Positions 8,634 to 18,102 of a stretch of 64,000 nt of DNA are shown here, piece by piece (position 1 is the stretch's first letter; the number at the start of each line of letters is the position of its first letter). The DNA is taken from assembly GCA_050951465.1 (NCBI GenBank), contig JBMNJC010000025.1, positions 124,001 through 188,000 of the forward strand. The letters run 5' to 3'. A model generated the notes under the pieces. It searched no databases, was not told where the DNA came from, and saw nothing but the letters and a program-made list of their open reading frames with translations. The position numbers were made by a program, and so were the translations under genes. The stretch is from JAAZHD01 sp012510895. Lineage in GTDB: Bacteria; Bacillota; Clostridia; Caldicoprobacterales; DTU083.

Positions 8634-9281
8634 TTATTTATGCAGGATGGGTGAAAGCTTTTTATAAATAAGCATAGTTACAATAGAAGCTATGGAGGAT
8701 TTCAATAGATTAAAAGGTGCTATGGCAAATACCAGAAAGCTTTTTATATCATTTACGAAAGGAAGCGGAGAAGAAGAAATAATCTGATCCAACGGCATAA
8801 ACTTCTGGTAAAGCGGTATTACCAGGAAATAGTTAGAAAAACATGCAATTACAGTCATACTTATGATGCCTACAATCAAACCTTTAATTGCATTTTTTCT
8901 GGTTTTGTTTATTATATATATGATTGATGCCGGGACAACATAGAAACTTCCCACTAGAAAGTTAGAAAGCTCGCCTATTCCTCCAGTCATTGTACCTCTG
9001 ATAAAGATGTGCAAAAGATTCTTTATTAACTCTATTAAGACAGCTGCCATAGGACCAAGTGCAAAACCGCCTAATAAGGCAGGAATATCACTTATATCCA
9101 GTTTTAAAAACGGCGGAAAGATGGCTGCCAACGGAAAAGATATCAGCATTAACACAAAAGCTACAGTAGACAACATTGCAATTTTTACTGCATTCCTAGT
9201 ACTAAAATCAAGTTTTAAGATTTTTTTTATAGTCATTGAATTGCCTGTATCGCAACCTTCCATATGAATAGTTTTGTTCAT
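8634..9281 (-). CDS. ribU: Riboflavin ECF transporter S component RibU
   Basis: 215 residues, five to six hydrophobic helices. The pattern FLKLDISDIPALLGGFALGP and ELIKNLLH, plus GxxGELSNFLVG, is typical of RibU, the substrate-binding membrane subunit that takes up riboflavin with the shared EcfA/A'/T module. Start at 9281 with GGAGG 7 nt upstream. The IS110 copy 1 begins 12 bp before the start; the upstream half of the ribosome binding region now comes from the IS end. The FMN riboswitch that presumably controlled this gene now lies almost 4 kb away at 13196-13302. Confidence 0.9.
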   Translation of the reverse strand: MNKTIHMEGCDTGNSMTIKKILKLDFSTRNAVKIAMLSTVAFVLMLISFPLAAIFPPFLKLDISDIPALLGGFALGPMAAVLIELIKNLLHIFIRGTMTGGIGELSNFLVGSFYVVPASIIYIINKTRKNAIKGLIVGIISMTVIACFSNYFLVIPLYQKFMPLDQIISSSPLPFVNDIKSFLVFAIAPFNLLKSSIASIVTMLIYKKLSPILHK

Positions 9282-9859
9282 TTCTATTCCTCCCTCTATT
9301 ATCTTTCACTTTCTCTCGTATTCTCTCTCAATCTTAGGATTTCACTTTGTTGTTAAGAGAACCACTCACGGATATAACGCATTTGAATGCTTTGTTGCCT
9401 GAAATATGGGAAAATAGGTGCCTTAAATAAACTGCGTACTTATTACATTTATTTTTGGCCCTGATTACTCCACATAAACTCAGGTGGCATACCCTCCCAT
9501 GTCTCGCTGGCTCGTGGCCTAAATTCCTTCGTTCTGCCTATCCGTGAGGTGGATGTCGGCCATGCTCCTTTACTGGGTCGTCTATGCGCCCTCATGGAAT
9601 AAATTCCTGCCGACTATCAGCTCTCTTTTTTCAAGGTGCTATCGTGAAATTGTTAAAGAATACTTATCTTCATCACCCGCCTGATTGGCCAGTTCTCAAG
9701 AGGTTCACAAAGTGTGTGAAACGCATTCCTGCCTCTCTCGCAGAGCAAATCTGCGGATGTTAAAGAACGAATTTTTACTTATTACGTCCCTGTATACATC
9801 TTCGTTCCTGTCCCTGAGCTCAAGGCCCAAGGATCCGACCCAAGGGCATGACCCAAGAG

Positions 9860-10005
9860 CAAAGCGTGTGATACAATCGAATTACCTGGCGATGGGCAAT
9901 GCACTGTACACATCCCCGCCTCCATGCCCATCGCTCAACCAGAGCTATCACACGCTGTAGGCCTGTCAGCGGGACGACCCCACAGGAATGACTTCCTGAC
10001 AGGCC
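9860..10005 (-). ncRNA. Structured non-coding end of IS110 copy 1 (candidate guide RNA region)
   Basis: Two predicted hairpins: 9863-9873 with 9946-9956 (11 bp) enclosing a second 10-bp stem, and 9960-9969 with 9996-10005 (10 bp). All are conserved in copy 2. The rest of the 9293-10027 stretch holds no plausible gene. Whether it is transcribed is unknown. Confidence 0.35.
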
Positions 10006-10471
10006 GTGACCCATAAGCAAAGCTATTCTATGCTGCCAAGGGGGTATCAGCAAGGACAAGGCCCCCTAGCGCTTTTACCGGGTTGTATTCTACATTCCTA
10101 GTGATAAGCGTATAGGCAATTCTAATGAATCGACCGCATAGCGCTATCAAGGACTGCTTCTTCTTTATCGGATTTTCTTTCCTGGTTGTGTAATGCTTAT
10201 GCATGGCATTGAATTCAGCGTTCTTGGCTACAAGCGGAAGCATCGCCCTGAACAGTATGGCCCGTAACCTGCTGCGACCCCTTTTGGTAATGGTCGTCAG
10301 CCCCTTATGCGTTCCCGAGCTATTCTCGCGGAGATTCAATCCGGCCAGTTTGATAATCTGTTTTGGATGACTCAAACCGACTGATATCCCCGATCTCTGC
10401 CAGGAAGCCTGCTGCCGTCTTAATCCCAATACCCTTGATCTCCAGCAGCCTTGCCGCACCTGGAATAGTTA

Positions 10472-12131
10472 GTTTCCATTGAAAAAGTCATACTTTAAAA
10501 TACTACACTACTTTTATTGTAGTAAGCGGATATATAATGTGGTAATATCGATTACCTTAACCCCAATTATGATTTAAAACTCCCTTTTAACTCTTATATA
10601 TCATAATTGGGCCAGTTTCCATAGGTTGTGGGCCATAATACCCATGGCAATCCAGGATTTAGAGCCAGAAGTACCCCGTGATAGAATTCGGTTGAGGCCA
10701 CGACACCTTTTAAGCATACTGATGGTAGCCTCACTACCTGCCCTGAACCGTTGAAGCCTTTTAAACCAGAAAGCGGATTCAAGCTCTTTGCGTGCTTTGC
10801 TCTTTTTTCCCCGCTTTGGCATGCTGACACGTTTTACCCCGAGGGTATGAAGTTTGTCTTCATTGTCTTTGCTGTAAAAACCTCTGTCAGTGGCAACTTC
10901 CTTTGGAGTACGTCCAATATTGCTCTGATGTCCTTTCACAGCATCGATAAGCAGTGACTCATCAGAAGGGTTTCCCTCGTAAACTTCATAATGGGTTATT
11001 ACTCCTTCTTCTGATTCTGCGATGAGCACTTTGCGGCCGAACTCCGTTGGAGATTTAATTTTACCTTTTTTAATTGGCCGGGCACCTGGATCAAAAACGC
11101 TGACTATCCGATCCTTTAAATTGAGGTTGCCCTTATTGACTTCCTCGGTCTGCTCAATAATCTTATCGGCAATCTGGATCATACCGGACAGTTCGTCGAT
11201 AAGTTTTTGAGCCTCGTCTTTGATCTTTATGCCCGTTACTTGTTTAGCCCTGGCCAAGGCTTTTTTAGCATCTGCAACAGTATGCCTGGCAACTTCAGCT
11301 ATCTGGCCGGTTATCTCACGTATTTCATGGAATTTTTCTTGTGTCCGGCGCTTTGAGGTTTTGGCGATTGCCAGTATCTTCTTTTTGATGCTTCTGCCTC
11401 GGTTACGGATTTTACCTGCTGCATCATTGGCTGCTTCAGCAATCCTGTTGACAGTACGGGTAATGACCCGGACACAATCTTCAAGCAGCTCAGCATCTGT
11501 AGGATAATGGATGTTTGACTCAGCGACAGTGGTATCGATTCTTACCTTCCGGGCTTTTATCTTCTTCTCTTCCACTGCCTTGGTGATGATAATCTTATTG
11601 AGTTTGTCAAGGGTATCATTACCAAAGAGTTTAGTCAGTTTGCAAAGAGTCGAACCATCCGGAACCCTGGCATCCAGGGGGATATGGCAGAACCTTCTCC
11701 ATTTGATGCTATCGGAAACCTGCTGATGTAATTCTTCGTAGCTGAGGGAATACATATGCTTGAGGTACATCATCCGTATATATACCTGTAATGGAGTAGA
11801 TGGCCTGCCATGCTTCTTATGGAAGTACTCGATGAACGGCTGTACTATCTTTTCGTCATTAAGATATTTGTCGATGATTGAAAGCTCATCATCCAACACT
11901 GTTAATTCTTCTGGTATTAGGTAGTCAGCTAAGGAAATCTGTTGATTATCGAATTTTAACATTTTTCTATCCTCCCCGCAGGATTTGCCCAACGGGAAGT
12001 CGAATATATCTATTGATCCCGTTGGGTGTTGAGTTTGTATTTGTGATTATTTACTAATTCGACATTCAAACGGGGGTTCCTTTTGGTTTGGTAAAATTTA
12101 CAATTAAAGTTTAGACTTTTTCAATGAGAAC
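10472..12131 (-). mobile_element. IS5/ISNCY-type insertion sequence inserted in IS110 copy 1
   Basis: 1,660 bp with 18-bp terminal inverted repeats (10472-10489 and 12114-12131, two mismatches; core CATTGAAAAAGTC) and a 6-bp target duplication TAGTTA (10466-10471 and 12132-12137). The empty site is seen in IS110 copy 2 as GGAATAGTTAAGACC. About 130 bp of its left end are the same as one arm and loop of the MITE at 43799-46169. Confidence 0.93.
10601..11962 (-). CDS. DDE transposase (IS5/ISNCY type)
   Basis: About 453 residues. N-terminal DUF772-like segment (HGRPSTPLQVYIRMMYLKH...SDSIKWRRFCHI), IDTTVAESNIHYPTDAELL with the first catalytic Asp, a lysine-rich coiled middle, EVATDRGFYSKDN with the second Asp and a C-terminal FRAGSEATISMLKR carrying Glu. 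Start at 11962 has GGGGAGG 8 nt upstream; a longer TTG start at 11992 is less likely. The stop codon lies inside the stem of a hairpin that also forms the MITE centre, so the hairpin probably ends transcription. Appears intact. Confidence 0.9.
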   Translation of the reverse strand: MLKFDNQQISLADYLIPEELTVLDDELSIIDKYLNDEKIVQPFIEYFHKKHGRPSTPLQVYIRMMYLKHMYSLSYEELHQQVSDSIKWRRFCHIPLDARVPDGSTLCKLTKLFGNDTLDKLNKIIITKAVEEKKIKARKVRIDTTVAESNIHYPTDAELLEDCVRVITRTVNRIAEAANDAAGKIRNRGRSIKKKILAIAKTSKRRTQEKFHEIREITGQIAEVARHTVADAKKALARAKQVTGIKIKDEAQKLIDELSGMIQIADKIIEQTEEVNKGNLNLKDRIVSVFDPGARPIKKGKIKSPTEFGRKVLIAESEEGVITHYEVYEGNPSDESLLIDAVKGHQSNIGRTPKEVATDRGFYSKDNEDKLHTLGVKRVSMPKRGKKSKARKELESAFWFKRLQRFRAGSEATISMLKRCRGLNRILSRGTSGSKSWIAMGIMAHNLWKLAQL

Positions 12132-13140
12132 TAGTTAAGACCAACTCTTCCAACCGAGCCTCAATACCCTCAAGGATGTTTTGGACCTCATGGTACTCCT
12201 TCATCAGCAGACGAATCTCGTAGAGTGCCATTTCCGTGCCCTCTTTGACTCCAACGCTATACATGGTTGCTTCCTTCAGCTCCTGAGCCCGCTTCAGCCC
12301 TACAGCCCGCTTTACCTCTGTTCTCCAGATGCTTACAATATCCTCTGCCGGCAGTTTTGTAATCATGCCGGGAAGCGGCATCTCTCTTAATGTCAGTAGA
12401 GCGGCTTTTCCTTCCCAGCTTTTAAATACGTCTGTAAACTCTGGATTGTATGTGTCTATCCATCTCTGAACTTTATTCTTAACAGTCCATGATTTCACCA
12501 GCCATTCCTCCCGCAGATTGTTGGCTTTCCTAAGCTCTGCGAAGAGACCTTGTGGCATGTATGGTATCTGGTATCTGCCGTCCTTCACAAGCATAGCGAT
12601 GGTCTTGGGATCTTTACGATCGCTTTTGCTTGGCGAATTGTCATCTAATTCTTTCGCTTTCTTTACGTGGTATGGATTCTCCTGTACCACCATATACCCT
12701 TGCGTCAGAATTTCCTGAGCAAATGTGTACCAGTAATGACCTGTTGGTTCCAACCCAACTATGACTTTGTCCTTGCAGTACTTGGCAGCAACCTCATTTG
12801 CCCACTCTTCAAAACTCTTGAAACCCTGGTAGGTTGACTTGAAGCTAATTGTCTTATCAAGTTCTATGCCGCGCCAGTCAAACGCTCGTGCGTAGTGCTT
12901 TTTCTTGGCAATGTCTACCCCAATTACCAAGGTACTATCTGTAACTTGCATGATTTTTAAATTTTGGTTATACTTTATATTGAAGGCCCCCCTGTATTAT
13001 TTATTGTGGAAGTTTTACTTGTCAGTTGACCACCACAATTTTATTCTACAGGAACGGTCTTCTTTTTTCAAAGTTCAACAAAGATCATTACAGGAATGCT
13101 CCTAGATTTTTTAAAGAAATAAACATTGAACTTCATAGTA

Positions 13141-13170
13141 CAATAAAAGCCCCTGAAAACTCTCAGGGGC
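13141..13170 (-). terminator. Expression-platform terminator of the FMN riboswitch
   Basis: GCCCCTGA/TCAGGGGC, 8 bp with a 6-nt loop (13149-13170), followed on the minus strand by TTTTATTG. It lies between the FMN aptamer and what used to be the ribU leader. Confidence 0.85.
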
Positions 13171-13195
13171 ACACAGGAACAGAATGAAAAACCAA

Positions 13196-13302
13196 CTTTC
13201 TTCCATCCAGACTGTACTGTCGGTACCGGAATTCCACCGGTTCAATCCTCCTGGGACTCGCGGACTTTACCGCCGGTCGGGAATTACACCCTGCCCTGAA
13301 AG
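13196..13302 (-). ncRNA. FMN riboswitch (RFN element)
   Basis: On the minus strand the conserved blocks appear in order: AGGGCAGGGTG, AATTCCCGACCGGCGGTAAA, GTCCGCGA, GAACCGGTGGAATTCC, GGTACCGAC, GTACAGTCTGGATGGAAGA, closed by CTTTC/GAAAG. It binds FMN and by transcription termination shuts off riboflavin genes. In the present arrangement the first thing downstream is a broken IS110, so it controls no riboflavin gene directly. Confidence 0.97.
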
Positions 13303-13432
13303 TTCGTTGTTTATTTTCTATCAATAATATACTTCATTCATCCTTAAAAATCAAGATGTACTAAGTATTAAGCTCTGCTTTTTGTTTATATACAGTATTA
13401 TCTTTTATTTTTTTCATAAAAGCATTTAATCA

Positions 13433-15580
13433 TCAAATGCCTTTCATTGTTAAGGAAATCCGTTTTTTCATTGGATCAACATCCAATACCTTTACAGTGA
13501 TAATATCTCCTACCTGTACTACATCTAATGGATGTTTTACATATTGATTTGACATTTGAGAAATATGAACAAGGCCATCCTGGTGTACACCTATATCAAC
13601 AAATGCACCGAAGTCAATGACATTGCGTACTATTCCGGTAAGTATCATTTCCGGTTTTAAATCTTCAATTTTCATTACTTCAGTACGCAAGATCGGTTTA
13701 GGCAGCTCATCTCTTGGATCCCTTCCCGGTTTTTGCAATTCATTGATAATATCCTTTAGAGTAGGCAGTCCTATTCCTAATGATTCTGCTAATTCATTTA
13801 AGTTCCACTTACCCGATTCTGCTACAAGACTCTGCAAATTATCTTTTTGTAATGCTTTTATGGACAAATTTTTCCATGCCAATAACCTGGCAACAACCCA
13901 ATAAGATTCCGGATGAACAGCAGTGTTGTCTAGAATATTATCTCCATCTGATATTCTTAAAAAACCGGCGCATTGTTCATAGGTTTTAGGTCCCATATTA
14001 CTAACCTTAAGCAATTGCTCTCGATTTTTAAACTTACCTTTCTCCTGCCTATAAGCAACTATATTCTTTGATAAGGTTGGTGTGATTCCAGATACATATT
14101 GAAGTAAAATTGAAGAAGCCGTGTTCAGATCCACACCTACACTGTTTACGCAATCTTCAACAACGCCCTCCAATGCTTCCTGCAAACGTTTCTGATTAAC
14201 ATCATGCTGATATTGTCCTACCCCTATGGATTTCGGGTCAATTTTTACGAGCTCTGAAAGAGGGTCTTGCATCCTTCTTGCAATAGAAACAGCGCTTCTT
14301 AAAGCAGCATCAAAATCCGGGAATTCTTCGCTTCCTAATTTTGAGGCAGAGTAGACCGATGCACCTGCTTCATTGACTATACTATATTTCACTTTGCCAA
14401 CTTCCTGACACAATTCCGAAATTAATATCTCACTTTCTCTGGAAGCAGTTCCATTTCCAACTGCAATTAGCTCTATATTATATTTCTCTACCATATGTTT
14501 TAGTGTCTGCTTTGCCAGATCTTTATTATGGCTTGGAAGTGTCATATATACGACAGCAGTACTAAGTACTTTACCCGTTTCATCTACCACAGCTATTTTA
14601 TTTCCGGTTCGATAACCCGGATCTATGCCCATAACTATCTTCCCTTTCACCGGCGGCTGCAGCAAAAGATTACGGAGGTTCTCGGCGAATATCTTTTTTG
14701 CCTGTTCTTCTGCTTTTTCAGTCAATATATTCCTAATTTCCCTCTCGATGGATGGTGAGATTAATCTCTTATATGCATCCTCTACAGTCCTTTCTAATAA
14801 CTCATTGCCTACGATTGTGTTCAGAATAATCCGATTCTTGAGTTCCTGTATAATCATATTGTCATCTACACAGATTTTTACAGATAGAAATTTCTCCGAT
14901 TCTCCACGATTTATGGCTAATATGCGATGAGGAACTATACTATGAATTTGTTCACTATAATCATAATACATATTATAAACTGAATCTTTTTCTCTCATTG
15001 CTTTAGTTTTTAATATTCCGTGCCTTAATGTATAATCCCGTACAAACTTTCTATATTCTGCATTATCTGAAATCCTTTCTGCAAGGATATCAAGAGCCAT
15101 TCCAATTGCTGCTTCTACTGATTCTACTTCTTTATTCGGATCAACAAAATTCATTGCATAATCCTCTATCCGCCCCCTTGGTTTATCCTGTCTCCATATC
15201 ATATCAGCGAGAGGTTCCAGGCCTTTTTCCATAGCTATAGCTGCTCGGGTTCTTCTTTTAGGTCGGAATGGTCTATAGATATCTTCCAGTTCAGTTATTG
15301 TTTTCGCATTTTGAATCTTTAAATGTAATTCAACAGTCAGTTTTCCCTGCTCATCAATCCTATTTATAATTTCCTGTTTTCGATTTTGCAAATTGCGCAG
15401 ATACACCAATCGTTCCTGTAAATCTCTTAATAAACAATCATCCAATCCACCGGTAACTTCTTTTCTATATCTAGCAATAAATGGAATAGTGCTTCCTTCA
15501 TCTATTAATTCTATTGCATTTTTCACTTGTTCTTCTTTTATCCCAAATTCTTTCGCTAGAAGCCATGAAATATTCAGCAT
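13433..15580 (-). CDS. tex: Tex family RNA-binding transcription accessory protein
   Basis: 715 residues, full length. N-terminal Tex helical domain (IPFIARYRKEVTGGLDD.., RPKRRTRA), a YqgF/RNase H-like domain (GIDPGYRTGNKIAVVD), helix-hairpin-helix region (VGVDLNTASSILLQYVSGI), and a C-terminal S1 domain (about residues 640-710, GIVRNVIDFGAFVDIGVHQDG). Tex binds RNA and associates with transcription; its precise role in Firmicutes is not settled. Start has GGAGG 6 nt upstream. Transcribed alone, divergent from lysA. Confidence 0.96.
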   Translation of the reverse strand: MLNISWLLAKEFGIKEEQVKNAIELIDEGSTIPFIARYRKEVTGGLDDCLLRDLQERLVYLRNLQNRKQEIINRIDEQGKLTVELHLKIQNAKTITELEDIYRPFRPKRRTRAAIAMEKGLEPLADMIWRQDKPRGRIEDYAMNFVDPNKEVESVEAAIGMALDILAERISDNAEYRKFVRDYTLRHGILKTKAMREKDSVYNMYYDYSEQIHSIVPHRILAINRGESEKFLSVKICVDDNMIIQELKNRIILNTIVGNELLERTVEDAYKRLISPSIEREIRNILTEKAEEQAKKIFAENLRNLLLQPPVKGKIVMGIDPGYRTGNKIAVVDETGKVLSTAVVYMTLPSHNKDLAKQTLKHMVEKYNIELIAVGNGTASRESEILISELCQEVGKVKYSIVNEAGASVYSASKLGSEEFPDFDAALRSAVSIARRMQDPLSELVKIDPKSIGVGQYQHDVNQKRLQEALEGVVEDCVNSVGVDLNTASSILLQYVSGITPTLSKNIVAYRQEKGKFKNREQLLKVSNMGPKTYEQCAGFLRISDGDNILDNTAVHPESYWVVARLLAWKNLSIKALQKDNLQSLVAESGKWNLNELAESLGIGLPTLKDIINELQKPGRDPRDELPKPILRTEVMKIEDLKPEMILTGIVRNVIDFGAFVDIGVHQDGLVHISQMSNQYVKHPLDVVQVGDIITVKVLDVDPMKKRISLTMKGI

Positions 15581-15670
15581 TTTCTGCCTCCATATAATTT
15601 TCTTCTATATATATAATTTCCTTTCAAAAAGCTTATCACAAATGACCATGTCAGAAAAGGGAATAAATTG

Positions 15671-15701
15671 TTGACAATAAATCTTCATGTATGTTTATAA
15701 T
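15671..15701 (+). promoter_or_regulatory. Possible lysA promoter
   Basis: TTGACA (15671-15676) and TATAAT (15696-15701), both consensus but 19 bp apart, 70 bp upstream of the chosen lysA start. Confidence 0.4.
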
Positions 15702-15770
15702 ATCAATAAATTACCGCTCCGTAATATGAATGGCGGAGTAAAAAAATTGCAGAATACCGGAGGAACTTTA

Positions 15771-17036
15771 ATGCAGCACTATTTCACAAATAAAACAAAC
15801 TTTTATGGAAATACTACTCCACAGGAATTGATAAAAGAGTATGGCAGTCCTTTGTATGTATATAATGAAAACATCCTGCGCCAAAGATGCAAGGACATGG
15901 TAAACTTTATACCTTACAAAAACTATAGAGTAAATTATTCGACAAAAGCCAATGCAAATCTGGAGCTTCTTAAGATAATCCGTGAAGAAGGTCTGGACGC
16001 TGATGCCATGTCTCCAGGAGAAATACATGTTTTACTGTCAGCTGGTTTTTTGCCTGAACAAATTTTCTATATAGGCAATAATGTTTCAGCGGAAGAAATG
16101 ATGTTTGCATACAATAAAGGAATAACAGTCAGTATTGATTCCCTATCTCAATTAAAAAAATTCGGGCAGCACAATCCTGGTGGGAAGGTAGCAGTTAGGA
16201 TAAATCCAGGACTTGGAGTTGGGCATCACGAAAAGGTAATAACAGGCGGCAAGCATACAAAATTTGGAATAAACAGCGACCTTGTGCCTGAAATAAAGAA
16301 ACTGCTCAAAGCATATGAACTGAAGTTGGTTGGCATAAACCAGCATATAGGGTCATTATTTATGAATGGGGAGCAATATTTTAAAAGCATAAAGGAAATA
16401 TTAAAACTCGCAGAAGAATTCGAAGATCTTAACTTTATTGATATGGGTGGGGGGTTTGGAATTCCATACAAAAAACAAGATGGTGAAGAACCATTGAACT
16501 TAAAAGTTCTTGGCGAAAAGATAGGAGACTTACTGAACAAGTGGGCTTCTCTAAACAATCCAAATATCCGTTTTATATCTGAACCTGGAAGATACATAGT
16601 AGCAGAATGTGGCGTATTATTAGGCACAATCCATGCAAAAAAGAAAAATAACGGTATTTGTTACACCGGAACCGATATTGGTTTTAATGTCCTTGCACGT
16701 CCAATGTTTTATGGCGCATGGCATGATATTGAAATATACCCGCTTAATGGTGGTGTAGTGCCCTTAGCTATGGAAACTGTAACTGTAGTCGGTAACATTT
16801 GTGAAAGTGGTGATATTATAGCTGCCAACAGGCAGCTGCCATTACATAAAGAAGGAGATATTATAGGAATAACCGATGCCGGCGCTTATGGCTACTCCAT
16901 GTCATCTAATTATAATAATCGTTTGCGTCCCGCTGAAGTGTTAATCCAATCAGATGGCTCACATAGGTTAATCAGGCGTCGGGACACATTAGATGATCTA
17001 TTACGTAATTTTACTGGCAATTGCTTGTCATGCTAG
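15771..17036 (+). CDS. lysA: Diaminopimelate decarboxylase
   Basis: 421 residues from the chosen ATG, which follows GGAGG with 6-nt spacing; an upstream in-frame ATG at 15687 overlaps the likely transcription start and is rejected. Type III PLP-dependent decarboxylase making L-lysine from meso-diaminopimelate. Seen: PLP lysine in NYSTKANAN, HIGS segment, GGGFGIPY glycine loop, EPGRYIVAE and the CESGD motif that completes the active site across the dimer. No lysine riboswitch was recognised upstream. degV follows 52 bp downstream. Confidence 0.95.
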   Translation: MQHYFTNKTNFYGNTTPQELIKEYGSPLYVYNENILRQRCKDMVNFIPYKNYRVNYSTKANANLELLKIIREEGLDADAMSPGEIHVLLSAGFLPEQIFYIGNNVSAEEMMFAYNKGITVSIDSLSQLKKFGQHNPGGKVAVRINPGLGVGHHEKVITGGKHTKFGINSDLVPEIKKLLKAYELKLVGINQHIGSLFMNGEQYFKSIKEILKLAEEFEDLNFIDMGGGFGIPYKKQDGEEPLNLKVLGEKIGDLLNKWASLNNPNIRFISEPGRYIVAECGVLLGTIHAKKKNNGICYTGTDIGFNVLARPMFYGAWHDIEIYPLNGGVVPLAMETVTVVGNICESGDIIAANRQLPLHKEGDIIGITDAGAYGYSMSSNYNNRLRPAEVLIQSDGSHRLIRRRDTLDDLLRNFTGNCLSC

Positions 17037-17088
17037 ATCATCTGTACTATAATTAGCATATTAATCAGAATACACAGGAGGAACTAAT

Positions 17089-17964
17089 ATGAGGACGAAA
17101 AAACCGGTTATCATCATCGATTCTTGTACGGACCTTCCCTATGATTTTATAGAAAATTATAGAGTTCCAGTTGTACATCTTACTTTTCATTTTGAAGGCA
17201 GGGACAATAAAGATGACTTTTTCCAAAGCTTAAGCAGCAGAACCTTCTACAACGCCTTGCGAAGCGGCAAAGTATCCACCACGTCTCAAGTCAATGCTGA
17301 TGATTATATCAATATATTTCGTCCTTATATAGAAGAAGGCAGGCCAATTATCAGCCTCACCTTTTCATCTGCCTTAAGTGGAAGTTATAATAGTTCCATA
17401 TTAGCTAAAAGTATGCTGTTGGATGAATATCCTGATGCTGATATCACTTTAATTGATACAAAATCAGCTTCTTTGGGCAGCGGCCTAATTGCTTGGAATG
17501 TTGTTAAAATGTTAGAAAAAGGTGCTTCTAAAGAAGAAATTATCGATTGGGTAGAAAACAATAAGTTAAAAGTAGCGCATTGGTTTACTGTAGATGACTT
17601 GAATCATTTAAAAAGAGGGGGCAGAATTACTGGTGCTGCAGCATTCCTAGGCAGTATGCTAGACATTAAACCTATCCTCCATGTAGATGATGAAGGGCGA
17701 TTAGTACCTGTAACTAAAGTAAAAGGCAGAAAGAAATCTATTCGTGCTTTATTTGAAAAGCTGGAGGAATCTATTATTAATCCGGAAAAACAAACTATTT
17801 TTATCAGTCATGGAGATGCAGAAGAAGATGCACAATATTTAGCCGATCTCATTAAAGCTGAATACAATGTACAAGGCTTTATCATTAATAATATAGGACC
17901 AGTAATCGGATCCCATTCAGGCCCTGGCACAGTTGCCCTGTTCTTTTTTGCTTCTGAACGATAA
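17089..17964 (+). CDS. DegV family fatty-acid-binding protein
   Basis: 291 residues. DegV/FakB fold: IIIDSCTDLP start, TSQVNADDY (fatty-acid carboxylate-binding Thr-Ser), SSALSGSYNS, and C-terminal GPVIGSHSGPGTVALFFF. FakB proteins present exogenous fatty acids to the kinase FakA; the specific ligand is not predictable. Good ribosome binding site AGGAGG 6 nt upstream. Probably co-transcribed with lysA. Confidence 0.93.
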   Translation: MRTKKPVIIIDSCTDLPYDFIENYRVPVVHLTFHFEGRDNKDDFFQSLSSRTFYNALRSGKVSTTSQVNADDYINIFRPYIEEGRPIISLTFSSALSGSYNSSILAKSMLLDEYPDADITLIDTKSASLGSGLIAWNVVKMLEKGASKEEIIDWVENNKLKVAHWFTVDDLNHLKRGGRITGAAAFLGSMLDIKPILHVDDEGRLVPVTKVKGRKKSIRALFEKLEESIINPEKQTIFISHGDAEEDAQYLADLIKAEYNVQGFIINNIGPVIGSHSGPGTVALFFFASER

Positions 17965-18047
17965 ATCTTTTTACTTTAAAACAATAAAATAAAGAATTAT
18001 CAGATGAATATTTCTTAATCAATCAATAATAAGTGCAGTAAAAAATC

Positions 18048-18090
18048 AGCAGCAATTCATATCCCTATCGATATCAGAATTGCTGCTTTT
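18048..18090. terminator. Bidirectional terminator between degV and the LysM gene
   Basis: AGCAGCAATTC (18048-18058) pairs with GAATTGCTGCT (18077-18087), 11 bp, with TTTTA on the plus side and a run of T on the minus side. It serves both convergent genes. Confidence 0.9.
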
Positions 18091-18102
18091 ACTATAAAAC
18101 TG

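Larger units (their letters stand above)
10028..12951 (-). pseudogene. IS110-family transposase, split by an IS insertion and frameshifted
   Basis: N-terminal part (12951 down to 12138): RuvC-like DEDD domain with VIGVDIAKKKHYA, GLEPTGHYW and KSDRKDPKTIA. C-terminal part (about 10465 to 10028): Transposase_20 region with the Ser-containing NSSGTH segment. The reading frame is broken twice: by the 10472-12131 element, and by one extra G relative to copy 2 (CGGTTTGAGTC against CGGTTTAGTC). The upstream ATG that opens copy 2 is ATA here. Not functional. Confidence 0.9.
9293..13101 (-). mobile_element. IS110-family element, copy 1, disrupted by another IS
   Basis: Without the 1,666 bp of inserted IS plus target duplication it would be about 2,143 bp, closely matching the intact copy 2 (43921-46061). 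Ends were set by comparing the copies: the shared sequence starts at CCTCTATT and ends at CAGGAATG, with a CTC shared with the target. There are no terminal inverted repeats, as usual for IS110. The pre-insertion target reads TATTCCTC|CTAGATT, directly upstream of ribU. 735 bp at the left (9293-10027) are non-coding and highly structured. Confidence 0.85.
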
